From: DASSUW01 sp963844405
GTDB lineage: Bacteria > Actinomycetota > Thermoleophilia > Solirubrobacterales > Solirubrobacteraceae
NCBI GenBank assembly: GCA_963844405.1
Contig: CAWJNZ010000004.1
Span: forward strand, 248,001-312,000
Direction of reading: 5' to 3'
DNA length: 64,000 nt
Under the pieces are notes generated by a model, which made no database searches, was not told the DNA's origin, and worked only from the letters and a program-made list of their open reading frames with translations. The position numbers and the translations under genes are program-made. Below are positions 35,123 through 43,608 of the stretch, one piece after another (the stretch's first letter is position 1; each line of letters begins with the position of its first letter).

Positions 35123-35811
35123 CAGATCGCCCTCATCCACGGCGTGAGCGCCTTCTGGAGCGCCAGGATCAGCAGGTCCAGCACGACCGCCAGCAGGATC
35201 GTCAGCCCACCCGCCACGAGGACGTTGGAGCGGAAGTTGAGCTGATCGAAGAGCGTCTCGCCGAGGCCGCCGGCGCCGGCCAGGAAGGCGAGCGCGGCCA
35301 GGCCGACGGTGGTGGTGACGGCGATCCGCAGCCCGGCCATGATCTCCGGCAGCGCGAGCGGCATCTCGACCCGCCACAGCAGCTGGCGCGGCGTGAGGCC
35401 CATGCCGCGGCCGGCGTCGCGCGTCTCGGCCGGCACGTTCTCGAAGCCGGCCATGAAGTTGCGGAAGAGGATCAGCAGCGTGTAGGCGACGAGCGCGATG
35501 ATCGCCGTCGTGTTGCCGCGGCCCGTGAACGGCAGCAGCAGGAAGAAGACGGCGACGCTCGGCAGCGTGTAGAGGATCCCCGTGACCTGCACGATCGGGC
35601 CGACGAGCCAGCGCCGGCGGTGGGCGAGCAGGGCCAGCGCGAAGGCGATGGCGAAGCCGATCGCCACCGAGACGATCGTGAGGTACACGTGCTCCCAGAA
35701 CGGCGGCACGTAGCGGTCGAAGTTGTCGGCGATCCAGTCGGGGCAGACACCGTTGTCGGCCACGCAGTCCGCTCCGGTGCGGTCGCGCCGCTCGAGCTGG
35801 GCGAAGATCAT
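35122..35811 (-). CDS. Osmolyte ABC transporter permease (OpuCB/OpuCD-like), second of two
   Basis: A 229-residue permease. A short Cys-containing periplasmic or cytoplasmic N-terminal segment (GADCVADNGVCPDWIADNF) precedes about five helices, and the EAA loop is ETRDAGRGMGLTPRQLLWRVEMPLALP in two parts. It overlaps the ATPase gene by four bases upstream and the other permease by one base downstream. The cysteine pair before the first helix is not usual for the family and may form a disulphide. Confidence 0.92.
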   Translation of the reverse strand: MIFAQLERRDRTGADCVADNGVCPDWIADNFDRYVPPFWEHVYLTIVSVAIGFAIAFALALLAHRRRWLVGPIVQVTGILYTLPSVAVFFLLLPFTGRGNTTAIIALVAYTLLILFRNFMAGFENVPAETRDAGRGMGLTPRQLLWRVEMPLALPEIMAGLRIAVTTTVGLAALAFLAGAGGLGETLFDQLNFRSNVLVAGGLTILLAVVLDLLILALQKALTPWMRAI

Positions 35812-36812
35812 GCGTCCTCCGCGATCGCCCGCGAGAGCAGCTCGATCGACAGGACGCCGACCACCTCGCCGTCCGCGACCACCGGCGCGTACTGCGCCTC
35901 GTGGGCCAGCATGTCGCTGAGCGCGTCGCGCAGCACGGCGTCAAGCGCGATCGCGGGACCGCCGGCGTCGTCGCGCGGCGGGAGCAGGTCGAGGTCGCGC
36001 ACGCGCTGGAGCGAGAGCCGCTTGAGCGCGCGGTCGGCGCCGACGAAGTCCTCCACGAACGCGTTCGCCGGGTGCATGAGCAGCTCGGCGGGCCGCGCGT
36101 ACTGGGCGAGCCGGCCGCCCTGCTGCATGATCGCGATGCGGTCGCCCATCTTGATCGCCTCGTCGATGTCGTGGGTGACGAAGACGACGGTCTTGCGGAT
36201 CTCGGCCTGCAGGCGCAGGAACTCGTTCTGCAGCCGCTCGCGGTTGATCGGGTCGATCGCCCCGAACGGCTCGTCCATCAGCATCACCGGCGGGTCGGCG
36301 GCGAGCGCGCGGGCGACGCCGACGCGCTGGCGCTGGCCGCCGGACAGCTGCGCCGGGTAGCGGCGGCCGAGCGCGCGCTCGAGCCCGATGAGGTCGAGCA
36401 GCTCGTCGACGCGCGCGGTGGTGCGGCGGCGGTCCCAGCCCAGCAGCTTCGGAACGGTGGCGATGTTCTCGGCGATCGTCCGGTGCGGGAAGAGGCCGAT
36501 CTGCTGGATCACGTAGCCGACGCGGCGGCGCAGCTCGTTCTCGTCGGCCTCGCGCACGCTGCGGCCGCCGACCAGGATGTCGCCGCTCGTGATCTCCGTC
36601 ATGCGGTTGACCATCCGCATGGCGGTCGTCTTGCCGCAGCCCGACGGCCCGACGAGCACGCAGATCTCGCCGGCCGGCACCTCGAGCGTCAGGTCGTCGA
36701 CGGCCGGGCGGTCGCTGTTCGGGTAGCGCTTGGTGGCCCCCCGGAACTCCAGCGAGGCCGCCTGATGGGACGCCGACGGCCCCTCGGTCTGGGCGGTGTT
36801 GGGAATGGTCAC
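35808..36812 (-). CDS. Osmolyte ABC transporter ATPase with C-terminal CBS domain
   Basis: A 334-residue ProV/OpuCA-type ATPase. Walker A is VGPSGCGKTTAMRM, the Q loop lies in YVIQQIGLFPH, the signature is LSGGQRQRVGVARAL and Walker B is VMLMDEPFGAIDP. A C-terminal CBS-like region (about 265-332) ends EVVGVLSIELLSRAI. Such CBS modules sense ionic strength or nucleotides to gate osmolyte uptake. GTG start at 36812 with GGAG upstream. First gene of the four-gene operon. Confidence 0.93.
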   Translation of the reverse strand: MTIPNTAQTEGPSASHQAASLEFRGATKRYPNSDRPAVDDLTLEVPAGEICVLVGPSGCGKTTAMRMVNRMTEITSGDILVGGRSVREADENELRRRVGYVIQQIGLFPHRTIAENIATVPKLLGWDRRRTTARVDELLDLIGLERALGRRYPAQLSGGQRQRVGVARALAADPPVMLMDEPFGAIDPINRERLQNEFLRLQAEIRKTVVFVTHDIDEAIKMGDRIAIMQQGGRLAQYARPAELLMHPANAFVEDFVGADRALKRLSLQRVRDLDLLPPRDDAGGPAIALDAVLRDALSDMLAHEAQYAPVVADGEVVGVLSIELLSRAIAEDA

Positions 36813-36850
36813 GAGGAAGCTCCGCGAAGAGCGGCCAGAGATCCTACCGG

Positions 36851-37645
36851 TCAGATACCGGCGGCCCGGCGGGCGGCGGCGTGTGCGGCGGCCTCGAGCG
36901 TGTCGTCCAGCGGCTGCAGATCGACGCCCAGGGCGGTGGCGGTCAGCCAGTCCGCGAAGTGGGCGTTCTTGGGGAGCAGCGGACCGTGGAGATAGGTACC
37001 GACCACCGTGCCGTGCGGGCCGCCGCGCACGCCTTCGTAGCCCGACCGGCCGTCGTTGCCGTAGCCCTTGAGGACACGCCCGAGAGGGCGTGCGCCGGGA
37101 CCCAGCCGCGTGCGGCCGGCATGGTTCTCGAAGCCGGCAAGTATCAGAGGGTCGATGCGCACGTCAGGTGATGCCGTCCGGGGGGTCCCCGGGCGGCGGA
37201 GCCCCCCGGGTGTGAGCTCGATCGCCACGTTGCCGATCAGCCGCGGGCCGTCCTCGCGCACGGTCTCGAGGTCCACGAGCCCGACCCCGGGCAGCCGCTC
37301 GCCGTCCATCGCGTAGCCGTGGCCGAGCAGCTGGTAGCCGCCGCAGACGGCGAAGACGACGGCGCCGCGCGCGGCGGCGGCGTGCAGGGCCTCGCGCTTG
37401 GTCTCGACCATGTCGCGGGCGCACAGGGCCTGGTCGCGGTCCTGGCCGCCGCCGATGTAGAGCAGGTCGTGGGCGTCGGGGTCGAGCGGCTCGCCGAGCC
37501 CGATGCCGCGCAGCTCGAAGCCGATCCCCCGCCAGGCGCAGCGGCGCTCGAGCAACAGCAGGTTGCCGCGGTCGGCGTAGATGTTGAGCAGGTCGGGGTA
37601 GAGCGCGCCGACGCGCAGGGTCCGCTCAATGACGCGCTCAGCCAC
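36851..37645 (-). CDS. gatD: Lipid II isoglutaminyl synthase, glutaminase subunit GatD
   Basis: A 264-residue class I glutamine amidotransferase-like protein of the CobB/GatD type. The nucleophilic Cys is in VFAVCGGYQLLGHGYA, and FENHAGRT and VVGTYLHGPLLPKNAHFAD match GatD. It supplies ammonia to MurT, which amidates the D-Glu of lipid II. The GTG at 37645 (VAERVIERTLRVGALYPDLLN) was chosen because similarity starts there; it overlaps the methyltransferase gene by eight bases. Unusually, murT is not adjacent: a methyltransferase gene lies between. Confidence 0.92.
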   Translation of the reverse strand: MAERVIERTLRVGALYPDLLNIYADRGNLLLLERRCAWRGIGFELRGIGLGEPLDPDAHDLLYIGGGQDRDQALCARDMVETKREALHAAAARGAVVFAVCGGYQLLGHGYAMDGERLPGVGLVDLETVREDGPRLIGNVAIELTPGGLRRPGTPRTASPDVRIDPLILAGFENHAGRTRLGPGARPLGRVLKGYGNDGRSGYEGVRGGPHGTVVGTYLHGPLLPKNAHFADWLTATALGVDLQPLDDTLEAAAHAAARRAAGI

Positions 37646-38342
37646 GCAGGACCACCACCTGGGAGCCGACGTGTTCGGGCGTGGGGGCGATGTGCAGGGT
37701 GGCATGGCGGTGCAGCCCTGCCGCCTCGCCCTCCTCGATCAGCCCCTCGGCGGTCACGGGCGCGAGCACGATCGTGTTCGGCTCGGTCGCGCGCTCGCCG
37801 GCCGGCCCGATCGTGTGGCGCAGGCGCTCGATCCGCATGCCGTCGGGCACTTCGCGGACGGCCGTGGGCTGGGAGAGGAAGCGCCAGCCGTCGACCTCGG
37901 AGACGTCCGGCGGCGGGAGCTCGATCTCGGCCTCGAACGGCTCGAGCTGCTCGGCGATGGCCATCGCCACCAGGCCGCCGGGGGCGACCGCGCGCCGCGC
38001 GGAGGAGAAGAAGCCGCGCCGCTCGGGCAGCAGCTGGATCGTCTGCATGGGCACGGCGACGAACGTGAAGGTCGTCCCGGGGTCGAAGTCCGTCGCGTCG
38101 GCCACCAGCGTGCGGATCGGCAGGTCGGCGGCACGCCTCTGCAGCTCGTCGAGCAGGTCGGCCTCGATGTCGAGCGCGGTCACCTCGTGGCCCTCGCGCG
38201 CCAGGTCGATCGCCACGCGGCCGGTCCCGGCGCCGACGTCGAGCACCGGCCCGCCGGCCTCGCGCGCCAGGTGGCGCCACAGCGGCAGGTCGGCCTCGTA
38301 GGCGCCGCACTCGACGTCGTGCCAGATGACCTTGGCGTTCAC
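37638..38342 (-). CDS. Class I SAM-dependent methyltransferase inside the murT-gatD operon
   Basis: A 234-residue methyltransferase with the SAM-binding motif GGPVLDVGAGTGRVAIDLA, an acidic end of the second strand (VTALDIEADLL) and ADATDFDPG as the third motif. A beta-rich second half (VDGWRFLSQPTAVREV, PNTIVLAPVTAEGLIEEG) resembles type-11/25 methyltransferases of unknown substrate. It overlaps murT upstream (GTGA) and gatD downstream, so it is translated with both. The position suggests action on a peptidoglycan precursor or its carrier lipid. That is inference; no catalytic residue pins the substrate. Confidence 0.88.
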   Translation of the reverse strand: MNAKVIWHDVECGAYEADLPLWRHLAREAGGPVLDVGAGTGRVAIDLAREGHEVTALDIEADLLDELQRRAADLPIRTLVADATDFDPGTTFTFVAVPMQTIQLLPERRGFFSSARRAVAPGGLVAMAIAEQLEPFEAEIELPPPDVSEVDGWRFLSQPTAVREVPDGMRIERLRHTIGPAGERATEPNTIVLAPVTAEGLIEEGEAAGLHRHATLHIAPTPEHVGSQVVVLRG

Positions 38343-39679
38343 CGCCAGTACTCCTTCTGGCCGCGACTAGCGAGCACGTCCTTGAGCTCGAGCAGGGCGG
38401 TGTAGGTGGGCAGGGCGTAGAGCGGGCCGTCGCCGCTCGCCAGCGCGCGGTCGAGCCCCCGCTGGAGGTCGTCGACGACCTCCAGCCTGGCGGCGTCGAC
38501 GCCCGCGTACTTGAGCCGCAGCGCCAGTTCGGCGGCGCGCGTGCCGGAGCAGGTCAGGCGGCGCACGTGGGGGGCGATGATCTCCCAGTCGGCGTCCCAC
38601 ACCCAGGAGACGTCGCGGCCGTCGGCGGTGCGATCGTTGAGCACGCCGAAGAGGTCGAGCTCGGCGCCCTCGAGCGCGAGCGTGCGCAGGACCTCGTTGG
38701 CGCCGGCCGGGTTCTTGATCAGCAGGATCGACGTCCGGCGGCCGGCGATCTCGACGGTCTCCGCGCGGCCGAAGGCGGGCTCGACCGCGGTCAGCCCGGC
38801 GGCGACCTCGTCGAGCGGCACGCCGAGCCGCAGGCAGATGGCGGCGGCGCCGAGCGCGTTGTAGACGTTGTAGAGCCCTGGCAGCGGCAGCTCGATCCGG
38901 CGCTCCCCCTCGGGCGCGGTGAGCGTGAAGGCGGCGGAGCGGATCCCCCGCAGCTCGACGCCGGTGCCGCAGACCTGGGGGGCGGGACGGCGGGCGCCGC
39001 AGCTCGGGCAGTGGTAGTGGCCGAGGTGGGCCAGGTACGCGGCCTCGTACACGTAGGCGTGGCCGCAACGGCGGCAGTGCTTGGAGTCGGAGGCGTGCTG
39101 GAGCTCGGGGAGCGCCAGCGCGTCGTCGTCGACGCCGAAGTAGAGCGCGTCGCGGGCCCGGCCCAGGTCGGCGACCAGCGGGTCGTCGGCGTTGAGGACG
39201 AGCGCGGTGGCGGGGGGAAGGCCGGCCACGATCGCGGCCCAGCGGTCGGCGATGATCTCGAGCTCGCCGTAGCGGTCGAGCTGGTCGCGGAACAGGTTGG
39301 CGAGCAGCATCGCCCGCGGCTCGAGCTCGGCGGCCACCGGGCCGAGCCAGAACTCGTCGACCTCGAACAGGCCCATGTCGCCGCGGGCGGACGCGAGCGC
39401 GGTCGCCACGCCGCCCGCCATGTTCGCTCCGGCGCGGTTGTGCACGAGCCGGGTGCCGCCGCGTTGCATGATCGCCGCGACCATGGCGGCGGTGGTCGTC
39501 TTGCCGTTGGTGGCGGAGATGACGACGCTGCCGCGGGGGAGGCGGGAGCCGAGCCTGGCGATGGCGTGCGGCTCGGCGCGCATCAGCACCTTGCCGGGCA
39601 GCGAGGTGCCGCCCCGGCCGGCGAGCCGCGCCGCGGTGCCGGTGGCGCGGGCGGCCAGCAGCCCGGCCTGCAGCCTCAC
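38339..39679 (-). CDS. murT: Lipid II isoglutaminyl synthase, Mur-ligase subunit MurT
   Basis: A 446-residue Mur-ligase-like protein. The P-loop is VISATNGKTTTAAMVAAIM; the zinc-ribbon insert unique to MurT is CRRCGHAYVYEA plus YHCPSCGARRP. The C-terminal DUF1727 domain includes LLIKNPAGANEVLRTL and VLNDRTADGRDVSWVWDAD. With GatD it turns D-isoglutamate of lipid II into D-isoglutamine. The GTG at 39679 overlaps the stop of the lipid kinase gene (GTGA). Confidence 0.95.
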   Translation of the reverse strand: MRLQAGLLAARATGTAARLAGRGGTSLPGKVLMRAEPHAIARLGSRLPRGSVVISATNGKTTTAAMVAAIMQRGGTRLVHNRAGANMAGGVATALASARGDMGLFEVDEFWLGPVAAELEPRAMLLANLFRDQLDRYGELEIIADRWAAIVAGLPPATALVLNADDPLVADLGRARDALYFGVDDDALALPELQHASDSKHCRRCGHAYVYEAAYLAHLGHYHCPSCGARRPAPQVCGTGVELRGIRSAAFTLTAPEGERRIELPLPGLYNVYNALGAAAICLRLGVPLDEVAAGLTAVEPAFGRAETVEIAGRRTSILLIKNPAGANEVLRTLALEGAELDLFGVLNDRTADGRDVSWVWDADWEIIAPHVRRLTCSGTRAAELALRLKYAGVDAARLEVVDDLQRGLDRALASGDGPLYALPTYTALLELKDVLASRGQKEYWR

Positions 39680-40548
39680 GGGGCGATCACCCGCAGCGCC
39701 TGGCGCGCCACCGTGACGGTGGCGGGCAGGTCGGCGATCGGGTCGCCGTCGGCGTAGGCGGTGAACGGGCGGTCGGCGTGGAAGGTGATCTCGCGGCCCT
39801 GCATCAGCTCGAACCCCGGCTTGCCGACGTGCTCGCCCTTGAACACGCGGTTGAGCCCGCGCAGGTAGTCGCGCTTCGGCTGGGCGGTGGTGAACGCGAC
39901 GTCGAGCAGGCCGTCGTCGAGCTTCGCGTCCGGCACCAGCCACATGCCGCCGCCGAACACGCCCGAGTTGGCGACGGCGACCGCGTAGCCCTCGAACTCG
40001 TGCTCGGTGCCGTCGACCGTGACATGCCAGCGGGCGGGCTTCCAGCGGGCAAGGGCTCTGAGCGCGCCGTAGAGGTAGACCATCGTGCCGAGCGGGAGGC
40101 GCGTGGTGTTCGCGATCTCGTTGACGTCGGAGTCGAAGCCGGCGCTGACGATGCCGACGAACACGCGCCCGCCGGCGCGCGCGACGTCGATCCGGCGCTC
40201 GCGGCCGGCGGCGATCAGGTCGACGGCCTTGACGGGGTCGTGGCCGATGCCCAGCTTGCGCGCGAGGTCGTTGCCGCGGCCGCCCGGCAGCACCGCCATC
40301 GCGCAGTCGCTGTCGCACAGCTCGCCCGCCACGGCGCCGGCCAGGCCGTCGCCGCCCATCGAGGCCGCCAGCTCCCCGCTCTCGCGCGCGGCCCGGGCGA
40401 GCTCGCGGGCGTGCTCGATCGACGTCGTCCGGTCGACGCGGAAGGCGATGCCGTGCGAGCGCAGCGCGGCCTCGACGTCGGGCAGCAGCTCGGCGGCGCG
40501 GCCGGCGCCCGCGGACGGGTTGACGATCAGGCGGACGGGGCGGTCCAT
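39676..40548 (-). CDS. Diacylglycerol/lipid kinase family protein
   Basis: A 290-residue DAGK-catalytic-domain protein: RLIVNPSAGAG at the N-terminus, the nucleotide-binding ASMGGDGLAGAVAGEL (GGDGT is GGDGL here), VLPGGRGNDLARKLG, and a C-terminal beta domain (GGGMWLVPDAKLDDGLLDV). It probably phosphorylates a membrane lipid. It heads the murT-gatD run with a GTGA overlap. GGDGT to GGDGL and GT to GR changes are visible near the active site, but the family varies there. The ATG has no ribosome binding site; TAGCCT ends ten bases upstream. Confidence 0.9.
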   Translation of the reverse strand: MDRPVRLIVNPSAGAGRAAELLPDVEAALRSHGIAFRVDRTTSIEHARELARAARESGELAASMGGDGLAGAVAGELCDSDCAMAVLPGGRGNDLARKLGIGHDPVKAVDLIAAGRERRIDVARAGGRVFVGIVSAGFDSDVNEIANTTRLPLGTMVYLYGALRALARWKPARWHVTVDGTEHEFEGYAVAVANSGVFGGGMWLVPDAKLDDGLLDVAFTTAQPKRDYLRGLNRVFKGEHVGKPGFELMQGREITFHADRPFTAYADGDPIADLPATVTVARQALRVIAP

Positions 40549-40558
40549 GCGGCCGGTC

Positions 40559-40564
40559 AGGCTA
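40559..40564 (-). promoter_or_regulatory. Candidate leaderless -10 element (lipid kinase-murT-gatD operon)
   Basis: On the minus strand TAGCCT is followed by ten bases and the ATG at 40548. It is the only promoter-like element before the four-gene run. Confidence 0.45.
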
Positions 40565-40594
40565 GATGATCCAGGGCCGCGTGCCGGGGCAGGT

Positions 40595-40750
40595 GAACGT
40601 CAACTGCGGCTGGGGTTGTCCATGGGTCCATATCACCCATCGACCGCCCCGCCGGGGTCGTCCATGCACGCATGGCGTGCACAAGACCGTCCCACGGTAG
40701 ATCGACGGCGCCGGCTCCCTCGCTGCCCTACCCGGCCGCAGTTGACGTTC
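40595..40750. repeat. 16-bp perfect inverted repeat with internal hairpin
   Basis: GAACGTCAACTGCGGC at 40595-40610 is exactly inverted at 40735-40750, 124 bases apart. The right arm encodes the last codons of the HAD gene (GTSTAA); the left arm is non-coding. Between them a 7-bp hairpin TGCACGC/GCGTGCA sits at 40665-40681. The 179-base interval 40549-40727 has no other gene that I can support. Confidence 0.75.
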
Positions 40751-41540
40751 CCAGGACCAAAGCGGCCAACGAGTCGGCGACATGCGTCGGCCGCGGGTCG
40801 GCCGCGTCGGCCTGCTCGCGCGTCGTCCCGCCCGTGAGCACGAGCGCGGAGTCGAGGCCCGCGCGGCGGGCGCCGGCCACATCGACGTCGAGCAGGTCGC
40901 CGACGGCGAGCATCCGGCCGGGGCCGAGCCGGTCGCGCGCCGCCTCGTACATGGCGGGCTCGGGCTTGCCGACCACGAGGTGCGCGCGGCGGCCGGCGGC
41001 GGTCTCGATCGCCGCCAGGACGGCGCCGGTGCCCGGCCACGGGCCGTCCGGCATCGGGAAGCTGGCGTCGCGCGTGGCGCCGATCAGCTCGGCGCCGCGC
41101 GAGACCGCCTGGGCGGCGATCCGCAGCTCGTCGTAGCCGAGCTCGTCGTGGGCGCCGACCACGACCACGTCGGCGCGCGTGGCGAACGGCGTGCGGTTGA
41201 AGATCCGCAGCCCGGCCTCGGCGACGTGGTCCACCAGCGCCTGCGAGCCGACGACGAACGCCGAGGCGTGCCCGCGGCCCGCGAGCTGGTACTGGAGCGC
41301 CGCGCCGACGGTCACCACCTCGGCCAGCGAGGCCTGGAAGCCCAGCCGCCACAGCTTGCGCACGAAGTCCTCCGGTGCGTGACGGACGTCGTTGGTGAGG
41401 AACAGCACCTTGGCGCCCGCCTCGCGCAGCGCGGCGACCGCGTCCACCGCGCCCGCGCACGCGTCCTCGCCCACCCACAGGCAGCCGTCGAGGTCGAGCA
41501 GGACGTGGTCGTACGGCCGGATCGGTGGAGAGAGGCGCAC
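40728..41540 (-). CDS. HAD superfamily hydrolase, subfamily IIA (NagD-like)
   Basis: A 270-residue HAD phosphatase. Motif I is LLDLDGCLWVG, motif II is LFLTNDVRH, the C2-type cap lies between, and motif III/IV are VVGKPEPAMYEAA and LAVGDLLDVDVAGARRAG. Motif I has DLDG where the family usually has DxDG, which is normal. NagD-like enzymes dephosphorylate nucleotides or sugar phosphates. Substrate unknown. GTG start; divergent from the isomerase gene with 24 bases between starts. Confidence 0.9.
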   Translation of the reverse strand: MRLSPPIRPYDHVLLDLDGCLWVGEDACAGAVDAVAALREAGAKVLFLTNDVRHAPEDFVRKLWRLGFQASLAEVVTVGAALQYQLAGRGHASAFVVGSQALVDHVAEAGLRIFNRTPFATRADVVVVGAHDELGYDELRIAAQAVSRGAELIGATRDASFPMPDGPWPGTGAVLAAIETAAGRRAHLVVGKPEPAMYEAARDRLGPGRMLAVGDLLDVDVAGARRAGLDSALVLTGGTTREQADAADPRPTHVADSLAALVLGTSTAAG

Positions 41541-41550
41541 GGTGCGTGTC

Positions 41551-41556
41551 TATCAT
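41551..41556 (+). promoter_or_regulatory. Candidate leaderless -10 element (peptidyl-prolyl isomerase)
   Basis: TATCAT, the closest match to TATAAT in this set, ends eight bases before the ATG at 41565. No ribosome binding site is present in the 24-base divergent gap. Confidence 0.5.
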
Positions 41557-41564
41557 CGCCGCCC

Positions 41565-42239
41565 ATGCTCCGGCTGATCGCGCTGCTGCTGTCGCTGTCG
41601 TTGCTCGTCGCCGCATGCGGCGAGGACGACTCCTCCGAGCAGTCCGCTTCGACGCCCGCGGCGACCGAGGAGGCCGCGCCGGCCGGCTGCGAGGCGGCCG
41701 AGGAGCCGCCCCCCAAGGGCGAGGGGAAGCTCGACAAGCCGACGGGGAAGCTCGACGCCGCCAAGAGCTACGTCGCCACCGTCTCGACCAACTGCGGCGA
41801 CTTCGAGATCACGCTCGACGCAAAGCGCGCTCCCAAGACCGCCGCCTCGTTCAAGGCCCTGGCGGACGACGGGTTCTACGACGAGCTGATCTTCCACCGC
41901 ATCGTGCCCGGCTTCGTGATCCAGGGCGGCGACCCGAAGGGCGACGGCACCGGCGGCCCCGGCTACTCCGTGGTCGAGGCGCCGCCGCAGGACCTCGTGT
42001 ACGCCAAGGGGGTAGTGGCGATGGCGAAGGCCGGAGCCGAGCCGCCCGGCGCCTCGGGCAGCCAGTTCTTCGTCGTGACCGCCGAGGACGCGCAGCTCCC
42101 GCCGGACTACGCGCTCCTCGGCAAGGTCACGGCCGGTCAGGACGTGGTCGACACGATCGGCGTGGCCGAGACCGACGGGACGGAGAAGCCCGTCGACCCG
42201 ATCGTGATCTCGTCGGTCAAGGTCGCCGTCAGCGGCTGA
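41565..42239 (+). CDS. Cyclophilin-type peptidyl-prolyl isomerase lipoprotein
   Basis: A 224-residue exported lipoprotein: lipobox LLVAACGE (C18), a Glu/Ala/Pro-rich linker to about residue 55, then a bacterial cyclophilin domain (CGDFEITLDAKRAPKTAASFKAL, FHRIVPGFVIQGGDP, GSQFFVVTAED). The catalytic Arg is in FHRIVPGF. It would help fold secreted proteins at the outer face of the membrane. The 3' end overlaps the convergent gene by 11 bases. Confidence 0.93.
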   Translation: MLRLIALLLSLSLLVAACGEDDSSEQSASTPAATEEAAPAGCEAAEEPPPKGEGKLDKPTGKLDAAKSYVATVSTNCGDFEITLDAKRAPKTAASFKALADDGFYDELIFHRIVPGFVIQGGDPKGDGTGGPGYSVVEAPPQDLVYAKGVVAMAKAGAEPPGASGSQFFVVTAEDAQLPPDYALLGKVTAGQDVVDTIGVAETDGTEKPVDPIVISSVKVAVSG

Positions 42240-43407
42240 CCCGCACCGTCTTCTTGAGCGTGGTGGCGGCGCCGTCGGCCAGCGTCACGGTCACGCGGGC
42301 CTGAACCTTCCCGGCCGTCGCCTTCAAGGTGATCTTCACCGTGCCGGCGGCGCCGCGGGTGATCCGCTTGGCCGCGATCGTCCGGCCGCCGCGCACCAGC
42401 TTGGCCTGGACGATGCACGCGGTGGCGCACGGCACCGAGAGGGTGACCTTGCGCCTCGCCGTCCGCACCTTCAGCGTCGGCTTCACGGCGGCGCCGGCGT
42501 TCGCCGGGCCCCAATCGGGCTCGCTCCCACCGGGGATGACGAGCGACGGCTGGACGGTGCAGTCGAGCGCGCTGGGCTTGATCCAGACGCCGTCCGGCTC
42601 GCCCCACGCCAGCGACTGGCCGTCCGGCGCCCACGTCGGCCCGTGCAGGCCCTCCAGCTTGCCGGTGGCGCACTGCATGGTCGGCAGCGCGGGCGGGGCG
42701 CCGTTGGTCGTGTACCACATGATGTGGGTGTCGCTGCCGTAGTTGCGGACGAGCGCGAGCTTGTCGCCCTGCGCGGTCAGCTCGCCGTCGCCGAGGTCGG
42801 TCGAGTCCATCTGGCCGACGATCTCGTAGTCGTCGAACCAGTGGACGTCCTCGGCCGCGCCGAGGTCGTGCGTATTGACCTGGTGCAGGTAGCCGCCGAA
42901 CACGAGCGTGCGGCCGTTGCCCACCCAGCTCGGGTTGCTGAGGTAGAGGTTGCCGGGGAGCGGGCTGCCGGTGCTCGTGACGTAGCCGGTCGCCGCGCGG
43001 GCTCCACACGACGCGCCGACCGGGCAGGACGCGTTCACGAGCGTGTAGGCGATCTTGGTGCCGTCGGGCGAGATGGCGACGTCCACCGGCGTGCCGTCCA
43101 TCGTGTGGCTGACCGAGTTGGTCAGCGCCGGCGGGTCGAGCTCCCGGATCCGGGAGCCGTCGCGCCTGATGAGGCGGATGCTGTCGAGGTACGACGCGGC
43201 GACGGTGCCGTCGTCGGCCTGCGACGGCGAGCGGTACGGGTGGTCGGCCGTCCCGTCGCGCGTGAGCTGCCGCTGGTTGGAGCCGTCGGGCGAGGCGGCC
43301 CAGACGTTGGCGTCCTTGACGAACACGATCGAGTCGGCGTGCGCGGCGGCGGGCAGGAGCAGCACCGCGGCGACCGCCAGGAGGATTCTGAGGGGCATGG
43401 CGGGCAT
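42229..43407 (-). CDS. Secreted beta-propeller-like (PD40/TolB-type) protein
   Basis: A 392-residue exported protein: signal peptide (about 1-24, ending AAAHA). TolB/PD40-like strands follow, such as IVFVKDANVWAASPDGSNQRQLT, VAISPDGTKIAYTLV and PTWAPDGQSLAWGEPDG, and a C-terminal beta-sandwich-like segment (about 305-392, KVTLSVPCATACIVQAKLV). The propeller probably binds a protein or sugar; no enzyme motif is seen. An ATG nine bases further in (MPLRILL) is an equally possible start. GGAGG precedes the first ATG. Confidence 0.8.
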   Translation of the reverse strand: MPAMPLRILLAVAAVLLLPAAAHADSIVFVKDANVWAASPDGSNQRQLTRDGTADHPYRSPSQADDGTVAASYLDSIRLIRRDGSRIRELDPPALTNSVSHTMDGTPVDVAISPDGTKIAYTLVNASCPVGASCGARAATGYVTSTGSPLPGNLYLSNPSWVGNGRTLVFGGYLHQVNTHDLGAAEDVHWFDDYEIVGQMDSTDLGDGELTAQGDKLALVRNYGSDTHIMWYTTNGAPPALPTMQCATGKLEGLHGPTWAPDGQSLAWGEPDGVWIKPSALDCTVQPSLVIPGGSEPDWGPANAGAAVKPTLKVRTARRKVTLSVPCATACIVQAKLVRGGRTIAAKRITRGAAGTVKITLKATAGKVQARVTVTLADGAATTLKKTVRVSR

Positions 43408-43500
43408 CCTCCGTCGGCGGCCGCGGGTGTCGCATCGGGGGTTTGCCTAAAGCCTGGAGCCACCGATCCCCGCGGCGCCTCGCCACCGTGGCCGTTCGCC

Positions 43501-43582
43501 AGAGACGATCGGCCGCGACCCAAGTGGCCCACCACGAGGATGCGCGGCCGATCGTCTCTGACTCGGCCCACGGCGCCGAGTC
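43501..43582. repeat. Two abutting perfect inverted repeats (17 bp and 8 bp)
   Basis: A 17-bp arm at 43501-43517 is perfectly inverted at 43543-43559 around a 25-base spacer. Directly next to it GACTCGGC/GCCGAGTC forms an 8-bp hairpin at 43560-43582. They lie in the 201-base gene-free gap 43408-43608, downstream of ogt and upstream of the beta-propeller gene. This could be a bidirectional terminator, a small RNA or a mobile-element footprint; nothing else is seen in the gap. Confidence 0.8.
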
Positions 43583-43608
43583 ATCCACGGATCATCGGCG
43601 GATCCAGG

